From positions 1,364,001 to 1,428,000 of the forward strand of contig NZ_JACCFL010000001.1 in the NCBI RefSeq assembly GCF_013410375.1: 64,000 nucleotides of DNA, in the 5' to 3' direction. This document shows, one piece after another, positions 1 through 8,942 of the stretch (the first letter of the stretch is position 1; each line of letters starts with the position of its first letter). The DNA comes from Leifsonia shinshuensis (lineage in GTDB: Bacteria > Actinomycetota > Actinomycetes > Actinomycetales > Microbacteriaceae). A model generated the notes under the pieces. The model did not search any database. It had not been told where the DNA came from and saw only the letters and a list, made by a program, of their open reading frames with translations. The position numbers and the translations under genes are program-made.

Positions 1-1
1 C

Positions 2-541
2 GACGTGGTGGTGCTGCGCGCCGTCGAGGCGCCGACGGGATTCGACGCCCGGTTCTCCGCGGTCTGGCGCCGGTACGAGTACCGCGTCGCGGACCGGCTC
101 GCGCTGCGCGACCCCCTGCAGCGCCACCGCACGGCCTGGGTCTCCGCGGACCTCGACGCCGACGCGATGGACCTGGCGTCGCACGGCCTGCTCGGCCTCC
201 ACGACTTCGCCAGCTACTGCAAGGCGCGCGAGGGAGCGACGACGATCCGCACCCTGCTCGACTACTCCTGGCGGCGCGACGACGACGGTGTGCTGGTCGG
301 GGAGGTCGTGGCCGACGCGTTCTGCCACAGCATGGTCCGCGCGCTGGTCGGCGCGTGCGTGGAGGTCGGCGAGGGCTCGCTGACCCCCGGCGACCTGGTC
401 GAACTGCGCGATGAGCGCGTCCGCACCAGCGCCTTCAAGGTGATGCCGGCGCGCGGGCTGACGCTGATGGAAGTGGGCTATCCGGACGACGCGGAGCTCG
501 CGCTGCGGGCCGAGCAGACCCGCGGGATGCGCTCGCTCTGA
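2..541 (+). CDS. truA: tRNA pseudouridine synthase A, 5'-truncated by window edge
   Basis: TruA converts U38-U40 of the tRNA anticodon arm to pseudouridine. About 179 C-terminal codons are present. The visible part has the family segment FSAVWRRYEYRV near the left edge, then FASYCKAREGATTIRTL and the C-terminal block FCHSMVRALVGACVEVGEG. The N-terminal lobe with the catalytic Asp lies upstream of the window. The usual family length is about 260-280 residues, so roughly a third is missing. It sits just upstream of rplM-rpsI, a common actinobacterial order, but rplM has its own strong promoter. Confidence 0.93.
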   Translation, partial: DVVVLRAVEAPTGFDARFSAVWRRYEYRVADRLALRDPLQRHRTAWVSADLDADAMDLASHGLLGLHDFASYCKAREGATTIRTLLDYSWRRDDDGVLVGEVVADAFCHSMVRALVGACVEVGEGSLTPGDLVELRDERVRTSAFKVMPARGLTLMEVGYPDDAELALRAEQTRGMRSL

Positions 542-560
542 GCGTCGGCGGGCGCTCGGT

Positions 561-590
561 TTGACCCCCTCCGGGCGTGTCGCGTAGTAT
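561..590 (+). promoter_or_regulatory. Sigma-70-type promoter of rplM-rpsI
   Basis: TTGACC (561-566), an 18-nt spacer and TAGTAT (585-590) form a near-consensus promoter. Transcription from about 597 would give a leader of about 140 nt before rplM. L13 leaders regulate this operon in some bacteria; I see no recognised L13-leader structure here, so regulation by the leader is conjecture. Confidence 0.7.
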
Positions 591-736
591 TGATCCTTGG
601 TGTCCGCGCCTCACTGCGGCGCGACCCACGAACGTGAGCCCTCCACCGGCTTCGGTTCCCGTCTCATCGAGGCGGCAACCCCCATCGGAGTGGGATTCAC
701 GAACTCCTCCGTTCGATACAGAAAGCAGCCACTACT

Positions 737-1183
737 GTGACGCGCACTTACACCCCGAAGGCAGACGAGATCCAGCGCGACTGGGTCGTCATCGACGCGA
801 CCGATGTCGTGCTCGGCCGTCTCGCCAGCCACACCGCCGCCCTCCTGCGCGGCAAGCACAAGGCGACCTTCGCCCCCCACATGGACATGGGCGACTTCGT
901 CATCATCGTGAACGCCGACAAGGTGGCCCTCACCGGCCAGAAGGCGGCGCAGAAGAAGGCCTACCGCCACTCGGGCTACCCGGGCGGCCTCAAGGCCACC
1001 ACGTACTCGGAGCTCCTCGAGAAGAACCCGGTGCGCGCCGTCGAGAAGGCCGTCCGCGGCATGCTGCCGAAGACCTCCCTCGGTCGCGCCCAGCTCCGCA
1101 AGCTGAAGGTCTACACCGGAAGCGAGCACCCGCACGCCGCCCAGCAGCCGAAGCAGTACACGCTCGGCCAGGTCGCCCAGTAA
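737..1183 (+). CDS. rplM: 50S ribosomal protein L13
   Basis: Large-subunit protein needed early in 50S assembly. The 148-residue length is normal. Family blocks are [15 protein letters not shown] near residues 17-31, [19 protein letters not shown] and the signature [21 protein letters not shown]. The GTG start at 737 follows a weak GAAAG ribosome-binding site and gives the typical N-terminus MTRTYTPK. It is co-transcribed with rpsI, which follows after 49 nt. Confidence 0.97.
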   Translation: MTRTYTPKADEIQRDWVVIDATDVVLGRLASHTAALLRGKHKATFAPHMDMGDFVIIVNADKVALTGQKAAQKKAYRHSGYPGGLKATTYSELLEKNPVRAVEKAVRGMLPKTSLGRAQLRKLKVYTGSEHPHAAQQPKQYTLGQVAQ

Positions 1184-1232
1184 GCGATCCAGACCTTCAC
1201 GACTGACTTAAAGACAAAGGATTATCACCACC

Positions 1233-1730
1233 GTGGCGAAGATCGCAGACAGCATCGACTCGGCCCAGGTCGAGAACGTCGAGTCCTACTCGACCGAGAC
1301 CCCCGAGAGCGCGGCCCCGGCCGCCCCGCGTCCCGTCCTCTCCGTGCCCGGCGCGGCCGTCGGCCGCCGCAAGGAGGCCATCGCGCGTGCGCGCCTGGTC
1401 CCGGGCTCCGGCACCATCACGGTCAACGGCCGTGAGTTCGCGGACTACTTCCCGAACAAGCTGCACCAGCAGCTCATCACCGACCCGTTCAAGGTCCTCG
1501 ACCTCATCGGCTCCTACGACGTCGTCGCCCGCATCACCGGCGGCGGCCCGTCGGGTCAGGCCGGCGCCCTGCGCCTCGCCATCGCCCGCGCGCTGAACGA
1601 GATCGACCGCGAGAACAACCGCCCGACCCTCAAGAAGGCCGGCTTCCTCACCCGCGACGCCCGCGTCACCGAGCGCAAGAAGGCCGGTCTCAAGAAGGCC
1701 CGCAAGGCTTCGCAGTTCTCCAAGCGTTGA
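1233..1730 (+). CDS. rpsI: 30S ribosomal protein S9
   Basis: Small-subunit protein whose C-terminal tail reaches the P-site tRNA. The protein is 165 residues, longer than the 130 of E. coli because of an acidic/Ala-rich N-terminal extension of about 35 residues seen in actinobacterial S9. The signature [19 protein letters not shown] is present, and the basic tail ends in KASQFSKR. The GTG start is preceded by AAAGGA about 11 nt upstream. Second gene of the rplM-rpsI operon. Confidence 0.97.
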   Translation: MAKIADSIDSAQVENVESYSTETPESAAPAAPRPVLSVPGAAVGRRKEAIARARLVPGSGTITVNGREFADYFPNKLHQQLITDPFKVLDLIGSYDVVARITGGGPSGQAGALRLAIARALNEIDRENNRPTLKKAGFLTRDARVTERKKAGLKKARKASQFSKR

Positions 1731-1757
1731 CGCATCCCAGCGTCTAGGCTTCGGTCC

Positions 1758-3119
1758 ATGCCCCGCCTTTTCGGAACCGACGGAGTCCGCGGACTCGCGA
1801 ACGGTACGCTCACCGCCGACCTGGCGCTCGGCCTCGCTCAGTCAGCTGCTGCTGTGCTGACGCGAGGCCGCAGCGCCGAGGCGCGGCGCGCCGCGGGCAA
1901 GCGCCCGCTGGCGATCGTCGCCAGGGACCCCCGGGTCTCCGGCGAGTTCCTCTCGGCCGCCGTCGCGGCCGGGCTGGCCAGCTCCGGCATCGACGTCTAC
2001 GACGCCGGTGTCATCCCGACGCCGGCCACGGCCTTCCTGATCGCCGACATCGACGCCGACTTCGGCGTGATGGTGTCGGCCTCGCACAACCCGGCCCCCG
2101 ACAACGGGATCAAGATCTTCGCGCGGGGCGGCACCAAGCTCCCCGACATCGTCGAGGACCGCATCGAGCAGCACCTCGACATGGAGAAGCTGACGCCGAC
2201 GGGAGCCGATGTCGGCCGCATCCGCCGCTTCGCCGACGCGGAGGACCGCTACGTGGTCCACCTGCTGGCGAGCCTCCCGCACCGGCTCGACGGCATCCAC
2301 GTCGTGCTCGACTGCGCCCACGGCGCGGCCGCCGGCATCTCGCCCGAGGTGTTCACCGACGCGGGCGCCCGGGTGACCGTCATCGGCGACTCGCCGGACG
2401 GCATGAACATCAACGACGGTGTCGGCTCGACCCACCTCGACAACCTGGCGAAGGCCGTCCTCGCGGCCGGCGCCGACGTCGGGATCGCCCACGACGGCGA
2501 CGCCGACCGCTGCCTCGCGATCGACGCGGACGGCAACGTCGTCGACGGTGACCAGATCATGGCGATCCTCGCGGTCGGCATGAAGGAGCGCGGGAAGCTC
2601 ACCGACGACACCCTCGTCGCGACCGTGATGAGCAACCTCGGCCTCAAGATCGCCATGCGCGAGCACGGCATCCGGATCGTGGAGACCGCCGTCGGCGACC
2701 GCTACGTGCTCGAGGAGATGAACCAGAACGACTACGCCCTCGGTGGCGAGCAGTCGGGTCACGTCATCATGCGCGAGTTCGCGACCACCGGCGACGGCAT
2801 CCTCACCGGGCTGCACCTCCTCAGCGAGATGGCGCGCCAGCGCAAGTCGCTGGCCGAGCTGGCCAAGGTGATGACCGTGTACCCGCAGGTCATGGTGAAC
2901 GTGAAGGGCGTGGACCACCACGCCGTCCACACCGACGAGCCGCTGCAGCTGGCCGTCCAGACCGCCGAGGCGGCGCTGGGCGACACCGGCCGGGTGCTGC
3001 TGCGCCCGTCCGGCACCGAGCCGCTGGTGCGGGTCATGGTGGAGGCGGCGGACCAGACGACCGCGGAGCGCCTCGCCAACGAGCTGGCGGACGTGGTGCG
3101 GGAGCGGCTCGGCGTCTGA
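1758..3119 (+). CDS. glmM: Phosphoglucosamine mutase
   Basis: Interconverts glucosamine-6-P and glucosamine-1-P on the way to UDP-GlcNAc for peptidoglycan. Length is 453 residues, normal for GlmM. The phosphoserine loop [14 protein letters not shown] puts the active Ser near residue 109. The metal loop DGDADR, the sugar loop GGEQSGH and the phosphate loop [14 protein letters not shown] are all present. TAGGCT (1745-1750) lies 7 nt before the ATG with no Shine-Dalgarno, indicating a leaderless mRNA separate from rpsI. It works in the same pathway as glmS 2 kb downstream. Confidence 0.97.
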   Translation: MPRLFGTDGVRGLANGTLTADLALGLAQSAAAVLTRGRSAEARRAAGKRPLAIVARDPRVSGEFLSAAVAAGLASSGIDVYDAGVIPTPATAFLIADIDADFGVMVSASHNPAPDNGIKIFARGGTKLPDIVEDRIEQHLDMEKLTPTGADVGRIRRFADAEDRYVVHLLASLPHRLDGIHVVLDCAHGAAAGISPEVFTDAGARVTVIGDSPDGMNINDGVGSTHLDNLAKAVLAAGADVGIAHDGDADRCLAIDADGNVVDGDQIMAILAVGMKERGKLTDDTLVATVMSNLGLKIAMREHGIRIVETAVGDRYVLEEMNQNDYALGGEQSGHVIMREFATTGDGILTGLHLLSEMARQRKSLAELAKVMTVYPQVMVNVKGVDHHAVHTDEPLQLAVQTAEAALGDTGRVLLRPSGTEPLVRVMVEAADQTTAERLANELADVVRERLGV

Positions 3120-3217
3120 CCGCGCCGCCGCGGCCCGCGGTGGTCCCTGGCGATGCGTCGCCGGTTGCGGCCGCGCACGTGGGGTCGTCGTCCCGGCGCC
3201 GCCGCAGCGCTGTGCGG

Positions 3218-3541
3218 TCAGTCCGTGGCGGCCGCCCGGTCGAGCCGGGCGTTCTGCTCGCGCACGAAGTCGGAGACCGAGAACGGTCGCGTGCGCTCCG
3301 GCAGGAGGGCGGTGTCGGCCAGGCCCTCCAGGAGCGCGCCGGGCTCCGTCTCGAGCGTGACCGCGAGTTGCAGCAGCGTCAGCAACGTCGGATTGCCCGC
3401 GCCGCGCTCCACCTTGCCGTAGTTGGCGACATCGACCTGGCTGAGGTTGGCCACCTCGTACTGTGAGAGGCCGAGGTCGATGCGCCGCGCCCGCAAGCGG
3501 TCGCCCAGGATGCGGGCTGCCTCGAAGCGCGGGGACGACAT
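3218..3541 (-). CDS. XRE-family helix-turn-helix regulator, copy 2 of a tandem pair
   Basis: Small 107-residue DNA-binding protein with an N-terminal Cro/C1-type HTH (LGLSQYEVANLSQVDVANYGKVERG, first residues LGLSQYEVANLS near 23-34) and a short C-terminal helix. The closing motif RTRPFSVSDFV is echoed in the adjacent upstream paralogue (RERAFSVADFI), so the two arose by tandem duplication. No toxin partner lies next to it, which argues against a toxin-antitoxin role. Possible auto-regulation is suggested by an inverted repeat overlapping the likely promoter at about 3590-3614. Target genes unknown. Confidence 0.8.
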   Translation of the reverse strand: MSSPRFEAARILGDRLRARRIDLGLSQYEVANLSQVDVANYGKVERGAGNPTLLTLLQLAVTLETEPGALLEGLADTALLPERTRPFSVSDFVREQNARLDRAAATD

Positions 3542-3586
3542 ACGTCTACTCTGCTGTCCCGCGGGATTCTTTCCCAGAGTGCGGAG

Positions 3587-3618
3587 ACAATATGCGCGGA
3601 CGCGTGGTGCATATATAC
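3587..3618 (-). promoter_or_regulatory. AT-rich promoter/operator between the two XRE genes
   Basis: ATATGC (3590-3595) and GCATAT (3609-3614) are perfect 6-bp inverted arms 13 nt apart. On the minus strand TATTGT (3592-3587) could be a -10 box for the downstream XRE gene, with a leader of about 40 nt. This is one of the few AT-rich spots in the region. Role as XRE operator is inferred. Confidence 0.4.
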
Positions 3619-3619
3619 C

Positions 3620-3928
3620 CTAGGTGTTCTCCTTCGACCGCTTCGCCGCGATGAAGTCGGCGACCGAGAAAGCGCGCTCCCGATCGGGGAGCATGCCGTC
3701 GCCGTACAACCCGGCGACGAGTTGCGCGGGGTCGATGTCGAGGGCGGTCGCGAGGCGGACGATGGTGTGCAGCTCCGAGTTGGCCTCGCCCCGCTCGACG
3801 CGCCCGTAGTTGGTCACGTGCATGTCGGCGAGCTGGGCGATCTCCTCCTGGCTGACGCCGAGCGCCATCCGCGCCGCGCGCACCCGTTCGCCGAAGAGTT
3901 CTGCAGCGCGGGATCGTGGTGTAGCCAT
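3620..3928 (-). CDS. XRE-family helix-turn-helix regulator, copy 1 of a tandem pair
   Basis: 102-residue protein with HTH core LGVSQEEIAQLADMHVTNYG around residues 23-42, then a helical region and the tail RERAFSVADFIAAKRSKENT. It is clearly paralogous to the 107-residue neighbour at 3218-3541 on the same strand. Both carry an xVxNYGxVERG block and the FSVxDF tail. The gene lies upstream of its copy, with 78 nt between. No cognate target or toxin gene can be named from context. Confidence 0.8.
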   Translation of the reverse strand: MATPRSRAAELFGERVRAARMALGVSQEEIAQLADMHVTNYGRVERGEANSELHTIVRLATALDIDPAQLVAGLYGDGMLPDRERAFSVADFIAAKRSKENT

Positions 3929-4009
3929 GCCTCATGCCTACGGGAACCAGGACGGCCGGACCAGAGTCTTCGAGCACGCGTTCTGTGGGCGCGAGGCGCG
4001 AGCGCCCCG

Positions 4010-4978
4010 CTACAGCTTGCGGAGCAGCACCGAGCTGACGGTGTGGTCGGCCTCCTTGCGCAGCACGAGCTTCGCGCGCGACCGCGTGGGTCGGATGTTC
4101 TGGATGAGGTTGGGCTCGTTGATCGCCGTCCAGATCGACGCGGCCCGCGACCTGGCCTGCTCCTCGGTGAGCTGCGAGTAGCGGTGGAAGTACGACTTGG
4201 GGTTGGCGAACGCGCCGCGCTGGAGCTTGAGGAAGCGCTCCTCGTACCAGTGCGCGATATCGCGCGTGCGGGCGTCCACGTAGACGCTGAAGTCGAAGAG
4301 GTCGCTCACCGCGAGCCGGTTGCCGCCGCCCGCCGGCTGGAGCACGTTCAGCCCCTCCACGATCAGCACGTCCGGCCGGCGGACCACGATCTCGGCGTCG
4401 GGGACGATGTCGTAGCTCAGGTGCGAGTAGAAGGGCGCCCGGACCTCCGGGGCGCCGCTCTTGACCTCCGTGACGAAGCGCAGCAGGGCGCGGCGGTCGT
4501 ACGACTCCGGGAAGCCCTTGCGCTCCATCAGGCCGCGGCGCTCGAGCTCCGCGTTCGGGAGCAGGAAGCCGTCGGTCGTGACGAGCTCGACCCGCGGGGT
4601 GTCGTCCCACCGGGAGAGCAGTTCGCGCAGCAGGCGCGCGATGCTCGACTTGCCCACGGCCACCGAGCCGGCGACGCCGATCACGAACGGCGTCGGCTGG
4701 GCGCGCTCGCCGAGGAAGTCGCTGGTCACCCTGTGGAGCTGCTTGGTGCCGCCGACGTACAGGTTGAGCAGCCGGCTGAGCGGCAGGTAGACCTCCTCGA
4801 CCTCCCGCAGGTCCAGCGGGTCGCCGAGCCCGCGCAACTGCACGACCTCGGTCTCCTTCAGCGGCAGCGGGGTGTTCTGCGCCAGCTCGGCCCAGTCGGA
4901 ACGGCTCAGCTCCACGAAGGGGGTGCTGGTCTCGCCGTTCGCCGTGGATCCGCCGCGAGCGGCGCCGTTCTCAGCCAT
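4010..4978 (-). CDS. coaA: Type I pantothenate kinase
   Basis: Phosphorylates pantothenate in the first committed step of CoA synthesis. With the ATG at 4978 the protein is 322 residues, the usual bacterial CoaA length. Walker A is [12 protein letters not shown] around residues 105-116. The substrate region [18 protein letters not shown] and the block [17 protein letters not shown] are typical of type I enzymes. A GTG at 5005 would add nine residues, but TAGACT (4992-4987, minus) lies 8 nt before the ATG, which favours a leaderless start at 4978. Divergent from glmS. Confidence 0.95.
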   Translation of the reverse strand: MAENGAARGGSTANGETSTPFVELSRSDWAELAQNTPLPLKETEVVQLRGLGDPLDLREVEEVYLPLSRLLNLYVGGTKQLHRVTSDFLGERAQPTPFVIGVAGSVAVGKSSIARLLRELLSRWDDTPRVELVTTDGFLLPNAELERRGLMERKGFPESYDRRALLRFVTEVKSGAPEVRAPFYSHLSYDIVPDAEIVVRRPDVLIVEGLNVLQPAGGGNRLAVSDLFDFSVYVDARTRDIAHWYEERFLKLQRGAFANPKSYFHRYSQLTEEQARSRAASIWTAINEPNLIQNIRPTRSRAKLVLRKEADHTVSSVLLRKL

Positions 4979-4986
4979 AGGCGACA

Positions 4987-5012
4987 AGTCTAAGGTGCGC
5001 GTCACGTAGACT
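4987..5012. promoter_or_regulatory. Back-to-back leaderless -10 boxes for coaA and glmS
   Basis: TAGACT occurs on the minus strand at 4992-4987, 8 nt before the coaA ATG, and on the plus strand at 5007-5012, 7 nt before the glmS ATG. The two start codons are separated by only 41 nt. Neither gene has a Shine-Dalgarno. Each promoter's -35 region must overlap the other gene's core promoter. Confidence 0.6.
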
Positions 5013-5019
5013 CGGGTGC

Positions 5020-6870
5020 ATGTGTGGAATCGTGGGGTACGTCGGTACCGACAAGAGCCTGGAGGTGCTGCTCGGCGGCCTGAAGCGCCTCGAGTATCGC
5101 GGCTACGACTCGGCCGGCGTCGCCGTCATCGACCCGGAGGGGCGCCTCGGCACCGCCAAGAAGGCCGGCAAGCTCTCCGTCCTCGCCGGTGACCTCGAGG
5201 CCAACCCGATCCCCAACGGGGGCACCGGCATCGGCCACACCCGCTGGGCGACCCACGGCGGCCCGACCGACCGCAACGCGCACCCGCACCTGGGTGACGA
5301 GGGCCGCCTGGCCGTCATCCACAACGGCATCATCGAGAACTTCGCGACGCTCAAGGACGAGCTGCTCGCCGACGGCTTCTCGTTCGAGTCCGAGACCGAC
5401 ACCGAGGTCGCGGCCGTGCTGCTGGGCCGCGAGTACCGGGCCACCGGCGACCTGAGCGAGGCGTTCCAGCGCGTCGTCTCCCGGCTGGAGGGGGCCTTCA
5501 CGCTCCTCGCGCTGCACCAGGACCAGCCGCACGTCGTCGTCGGCGCCCGCCGCAACTCCCCGCTCGTGATCGGGCTGGGCGAGGGCGAGAACTTCCTCGG
5601 CTCCGACGTCGCCGCGTTCGTCGAGCACACCCGTCGCGCGCTGGCCATCGGCCAGGACCAGATCGTCACCATCACGCCCGAGTCGGTCACCGTGACCGAC
5701 TTCGCCGGCGCGCCTGTCGAGGTGGAGCCGTTCGAGGTCGCCTGGGACGCCTCCGCCGCCGAGAAGGGCGGCTGGTCGTCCTTCATGGCCAAGGAGATCG
5801 CCGAGGAGCCGGACGCGGTGGCGAACACGCTGCGCGGCCGCGTCGTCGACGGCACCGTGCACATCCCCGAGCTGGACGCGCTGGGCGACGCCTTCCTCGC
5901 CGGCGTCGACCGCATCACCATCGTCGCCTGCGGCACCGCAGCCTACGCCGGCCTGGTCGGCAGCTACGCGATCGAGAAGTGGGCGCGCGTTCCCGTCACG
6001 GTCGAGCTCAGCCACGAGTTCCGCTACCGGGAGCCGGTCCTCACCGACGGGACGCTGGTCATCTCGATCAGCCAGTCCGGCGAGACGATGGACACGCTGA
6101 TGGCCGTCAAGTACGCCCGCGAGGCCGGCGCCAAGGCGATCTCGGTCTGCAACACCCAGGGCGCGACCATCCCGCGCGAGTCCGACGCCGCGCTGTACAC
6201 GCACGCGGGTCCGGAGGTCGCGGTCGCCTCGACCAAGGCGTTCGTCGCGCAGATCACCGCGCTCTACCTCTTCGGCCTGCACCTCGCCCGGGTGCGCGGC
6301 ACGCTCTCCGCCGCCCAGCAGCGCGACGCCGTCGCCGAGCTCCAGGCCGTCCCGGAGAAGATCGCCACCGTCCTCGAGGCGCACGAGGCGATCGCCCAGC
6401 TCGCGCACTGGATGTCGGACACCCGCTCCGTGCTGTTCCTCGGCCGTCACGTCGGCTACCCGATCGCGCTCGAGGGCGCGCTCAAGCTCAAGGAGCTCGC
6501 CTACATCCACGCGGAGGGCTTCGCCGCCGGCGAGCTCAAGCACGGCCCGATCGCACTGATCGAGCCGGGCCAGCCCGTGTTCGTCGTGGTGCCGAGCCCG
6601 CGCTGGTCGGACGAGCTGCACAAGAAGGTCGTCTCCAACATCCAGGAGATCCGCGCCCGCGGCGCCCGCGTCATCGCGATCGCCGAGGCCGGGGACGCCG
6701 CCGTGCTGCCGTTCGCCGACGAGGTCATCCGCATTCCGCTCGCCGCGCCGCTGTTCGAGCCGCTGCTCAGCGTCGTCCCGCTGCAGATCTTCGCGATGGA
6801 GCTGTCGGCGGCCAAGGGCCTGGACGTGGACCAGCCGCGCAACCTGGCCAAGTCCGTCACCGTGGAGTAG
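5020..6870 (+). CDS. glmS: Glutamine--fructose-6-phosphate aminotransferase
   Basis: Makes glucosamine-6-P from fructose-6-P and glutamine, the entry to UDP-GlcNAc synthesis. The 616-residue protein begins MCGIVGYVG, so Cys2 becomes the N-terminal nucleophile of the class II amidotransferase domain (about 1-220). Two SIS sugar-isomerase domains follow (about 285-430 and 455-600), with [12 protein letters not shown], and the protein ends in the conserved [11 protein letters not shown]. No glmS ribozyme is possible because the transcript appears leaderless. Followed after 8 nt by acpS. Confidence 0.98.
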   Translation: MCGIVGYVGTDKSLEVLLGGLKRLEYRGYDSAGVAVIDPEGRLGTAKKAGKLSVLAGDLEANPIPNGGTGIGHTRWATHGGPTDRNAHPHLGDEGRLAVIHNGIIENFATLKDELLADGFSFESETDTEVAAVLLGREYRATGDLSEAFQRVVSRLEGAFTLLALHQDQPHVVVGARRNSPLVIGLGEGENFLGSDVAAFVEHTRRALAIGQDQIVTITPESVTVTDFAGAPVEVEPFEVAWDASAAEKGGWSSFMAKEIAEEPDAVANTLRGRVVDGTVHIPELDALGDAFLAGVDRITIVACGTAAYAGLVGSYAIEKWARVPVTVELSHEFRYREPVLTDGTLVISISQSGETMDTLMAVKYAREAGAKAISVCNTQGATIPRESDAALYTHAGPEVAVASTKAFVAQITALYLFGLHLARVRGTLSAAQQRDAVAELQAVPEKIATVLEAHEAIAQLAHWMSDTRSVLFLGRHVGYPIALEGALKLKELAYIHAEGFAAGELKHGPIALIEPGQPVFVVVPSPRWSDELHKKVVSNIQEIRARGARVIAIAEAGDAAVLPFADEVIRIPLAAPLFEPLLSVVPLQIFAMELSAAKGLDVDQPRNLAKSVTVE

Positions 6871-6878
6871 GGGCGGCC

Positions 6879-7235
6879 GTGATCGCCGGCATCGGGGTCG
6901 ACGTCGTCGATCTGGCGCGCTTCGCCCGATCGCTGGACCGCTCGCCGAAGCTGCGCGAGCGCCTCTTCACGGAGGCGGAGCGCGGCCTGCCCGTGCACTC
7001 CCTCGCCGCGCGCTTCGCCGCCAAGGAGGCGCTCATCAAGGCGCTCGGCGGCTCGGAGGGCGTGCGCTGGCACGACATGGAGATCGTGCCCGACGAAGAG
7101 AGGAACCCGGGTTTCGTGCTGCACAACGTGGTCGGACGCCAAGTCGCCGAGCGAGGAATCGCGCACATCCACGTGTCGATGTCGCACGATGCCGGGATCG
7201 CCACGGCGTTCGTGGTGCTGGAGCGCGACGCGTGA
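6879..7235 (+). CDS. acpS: Holo-[acyl-carrier-protein] synthase
   Basis: Transfers 4'-phosphopantetheine from CoA to the ACP serine. It is 118 residues, normal for AcpS. The N-terminal metal-binding motif GIGVDVVDLARF and the central RFAAKEALIKALG helix are both intact. The GTG start at 6879 is the only one that preserves the N-terminal motif. It lies between glmS and alr and its TGA overlaps the alr GTG by 4 bp (GTGA). CoA made by the coaA product 2 kb upstream is its substrate. Confidence 0.95.
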   Translation: MIAGIGVDVVDLARFARSLDRSPKLRERLFTEAERGLPVHSLAARFAAKEALIKALGGSEGVRWHDMEIVPDEERNPGFVLHNVVGRQVAERGIAHIHVSMSHDAGIATAFVVLERDA

Positions 7236-8353
7236 GCGCGGCTTTCCGTGAGGCCGTCGTCGACCTGGACGCGGTGACCGCGAACGTGGCGCGCCTGCGC
7301 GAGCTCGTGGGCACCGAGCACGTGATGGCCGTCGTGAAGGCGAACGCGTACGGGCACGGCGCCGTCGAGTGCGCCCGGGCGGCCCTCGCGGGCGGGGCCG
7401 ACTGGCTCGGCGTCGCGGACGTCGCCGAGGGTCTGCAGCTGCGCGCGGCCGGCATCGAGGCTCCCGTGCTGGCCTGGCTGCACGACCCGGACGAGGACTT
7501 CGCGGCCGCGGTCGCGGCGGGAATCGACGTGGGGATCTCCTCGCGCGCCCAGCTGGAGGCCGCAGCGGCCGCGGGCGCCGTGGACGCGCCGGCGTTCGTC
7601 CAGCTCAAGCTCGAGACCGGGCTGAGCCGCAACGGCGTCCCGGCGTCCGAGTGGGAGGCCGTCGTCGCGCGGGCGCACGAGCTGGAGCAGTCCGGCACCC
7701 TGGTGGTGCGCGGCCTGTTCAGCCACGTCTCGAACGCGTCGCCCGCGGACGACCGCGCCGCGATCGCCGCGTTCTCGCGCGGCATCGAGCAGGCGGAGGC
7801 CGCGGGCCTGCGCCCGGAACTGCGGCACATCGCCGCGAGCGCGGCCGCGCTGAGCCTCCCGGAGTCGCGGTTCAACCTCGTCCGGCTCGGGCTGGCGGTC
7901 TATGGGCTGAGCCCGTTCGGCGCGGACTCCGCGGCCGAGCTGGGCCTGCGACCCGCCATGACGCTGCGCGGCCGGGTCGCCGCGGTGCGCCGGGTGGCCG
8001 CGGACACCGGAGTCTCCTACGACTACACGTATCGCACGACGGCGGAGACGACGCTCGCGCTCGTCCCGCTCGGCTACGCCGAGGGCATCCCGCGGCACGC
8101 CTCCAGCCGAGGCCCGGTCTCCATCGGCGGCCGGCGCTACCGTGTCTCCGGCCGGGTCGCGATGGACCAGTTCGTGGTCGACGTCGGCGACGCCGAGGTC
8201 GCGGTCGGCGACGAGGTCGTGCTGTTCGGCGATCCCGCCACGGGAGTGCCGGGGGCCGACGACTGGGCCGAGGCGGCGGACACCATCAACTACGAGATCG
8301 TCACGCGGCTGGGCGGCCGGCTGCGCCGCAGCTACCGCGGGGGACCGGCGTGA
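7232..8353 (+). CDS. alr: Alanine racemase
   Basis: PLP enzyme that makes D-alanine for peptidoglycan. It has 373 residues. The PLP lysine lies in VVKANAYGHG (Lys36), and the catalytic tyrosine region SYDYTYRTT falls near residue 260. The C-terminal sheet domain has VAMDQFVVDVGDAEVAVGDEV. The GTG start overlaps the acpS stop and the gene's TGA overlaps the tsaE GTG, so acpS-alr-tsaE form a translationally coupled operon. Confidence 0.96.
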   Translation: MSAAFREAVVDLDAVTANVARLRELVGTEHVMAVVKANAYGHGAVECARAALAGGADWLGVADVAEGLQLRAAGIEAPVLAWLHDPDEDFAAAVAAGIDVGISSRAQLEAAAAAGAVDAPAFVQLKLETGLSRNGVPASEWEAVVARAHELEQSGTLVVRGLFSHVSNASPADDRAAIAAFSRGIEQAEAAGLRPELRHIAASAAALSLPESRFNLVRLGLAVYGLSPFGADSAAELGLRPAMTLRGRVAAVRRVAADTGVSYDYTYRTTAETTLALVPLGYAEGIPRHASSRGPVSIGGRRYRVSGRVAMDQFVVDVGDAEVAVGDEVVLFGDPATGVPGADDWAEAADTINYEIVTRLGGRLRRSYRGGPA

Positions 8354-8865
8354 GCGGGCGCGTCCTGATCGACCGCTCCATCGCGACGAGCGCCGACATG
8401 CACGCGCTCGGCGTCGAACTGGCCGGGATGCTGGCAGCGGGCGACCTCCTGGTCCTGACGGGTCCGCTGGGCGCGGGCAAGACGACGCTGACCCGGGGGA
8501 TCGGCGAGGGGCTCGGCGTCCGCGGGCCGGTCACCAGCCCGACCTTCGTGCTGGCGCGCAGCCATCCGAGCCTCGTCGGCGGGTCGCCGCTCGTGCACGT
8601 GGACGCCTACCGGCTGGGCAGCGCGGTGGAGCTGGACGACCTCGACATCGACTTCGCCGGTTCGGTCGTGGTGGTCGAGTGGGGCGGCGGGATGCTCGAC
8701 GGCGTTGCGGAGTCCTGGCTGGAGGTCGACATCGTCCGGCCGACCGGCGCCGCCGACACGGCGGCCGACGAACTCGCCGAGGCCGACCTCGAGGAGGCGG
8801 ACCTGGACGCGGACGAGCCGCGCGCGGTCACGGTGACCGGCTTCGGTCCCCGCTGGGCCGCCTGA
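8350..8865 (+). CDS. tsaE: tRNA t6A-synthesis ATPase TsaE
   Basis: ATPase subunit of the threonylcarbamoyl-adenosine (t6A37) machinery with TsaB and TsaD, both encoded 5 kb downstream. It has 171 residues. Walker A is GPLGAGKTTLTRGIG near residues 36-50, followed by SPTFVLARSH, VHVDAYRLG and VVVEWGGG. After the family core comes an acidic stretch with repeated EADLEEADLD, a lineage-specific extension. The GTG start is fixed by the 4-bp overlap with alr. Confidence 0.94.
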   Translation: MSGRVLIDRSIATSADMHALGVELAGMLAAGDLLVLTGPLGAGKTTLTRGIGEGLGVRGPVTSPTFVLARSHPSLVGGSPLVHVDAYRLGSAVELDDLDIDFAGSVVVVEWGGGMLDGVAESWLEVDIVRPTGAADTAADELAEADLEEADLDADEPRAVTVTGFGPRWAA

Positions 8866-8898
8866 CCCTCACCGCACGCAGCGCACGACGCGAAAGTC

Positions 8899-8934
8899 GC
8901 CCGGGACGGCGGCGTCGCCTCCGCCGTCCCGGGC
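8899..8934. terminator. Hairpin terminator between convergent tsaE and esterase
   Basis: A perfect 14-bp stem (8899-8912 with 8921-8934; left arm GCCCGGGACGGCGG) has an 8-nt loop. It lies between two converging genes, so it can serve both. No long T-run follows, as is usual in high-GC actinobacteria. Confidence 0.7.
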
Positions 8935-8942
8935 CATGGACG

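Noticed and set aside
3218..3928. Toxin-antitoxin module
   Set aside because: Both genes are XRE regulators and no small toxin ORF with a ribosome-binding site is adjacent.
5013..5020. glmS ribozyme/riboswitch
   Set aside because: Only 7 nt separate the -10 box and the ATG, so no leader exists to hold one.
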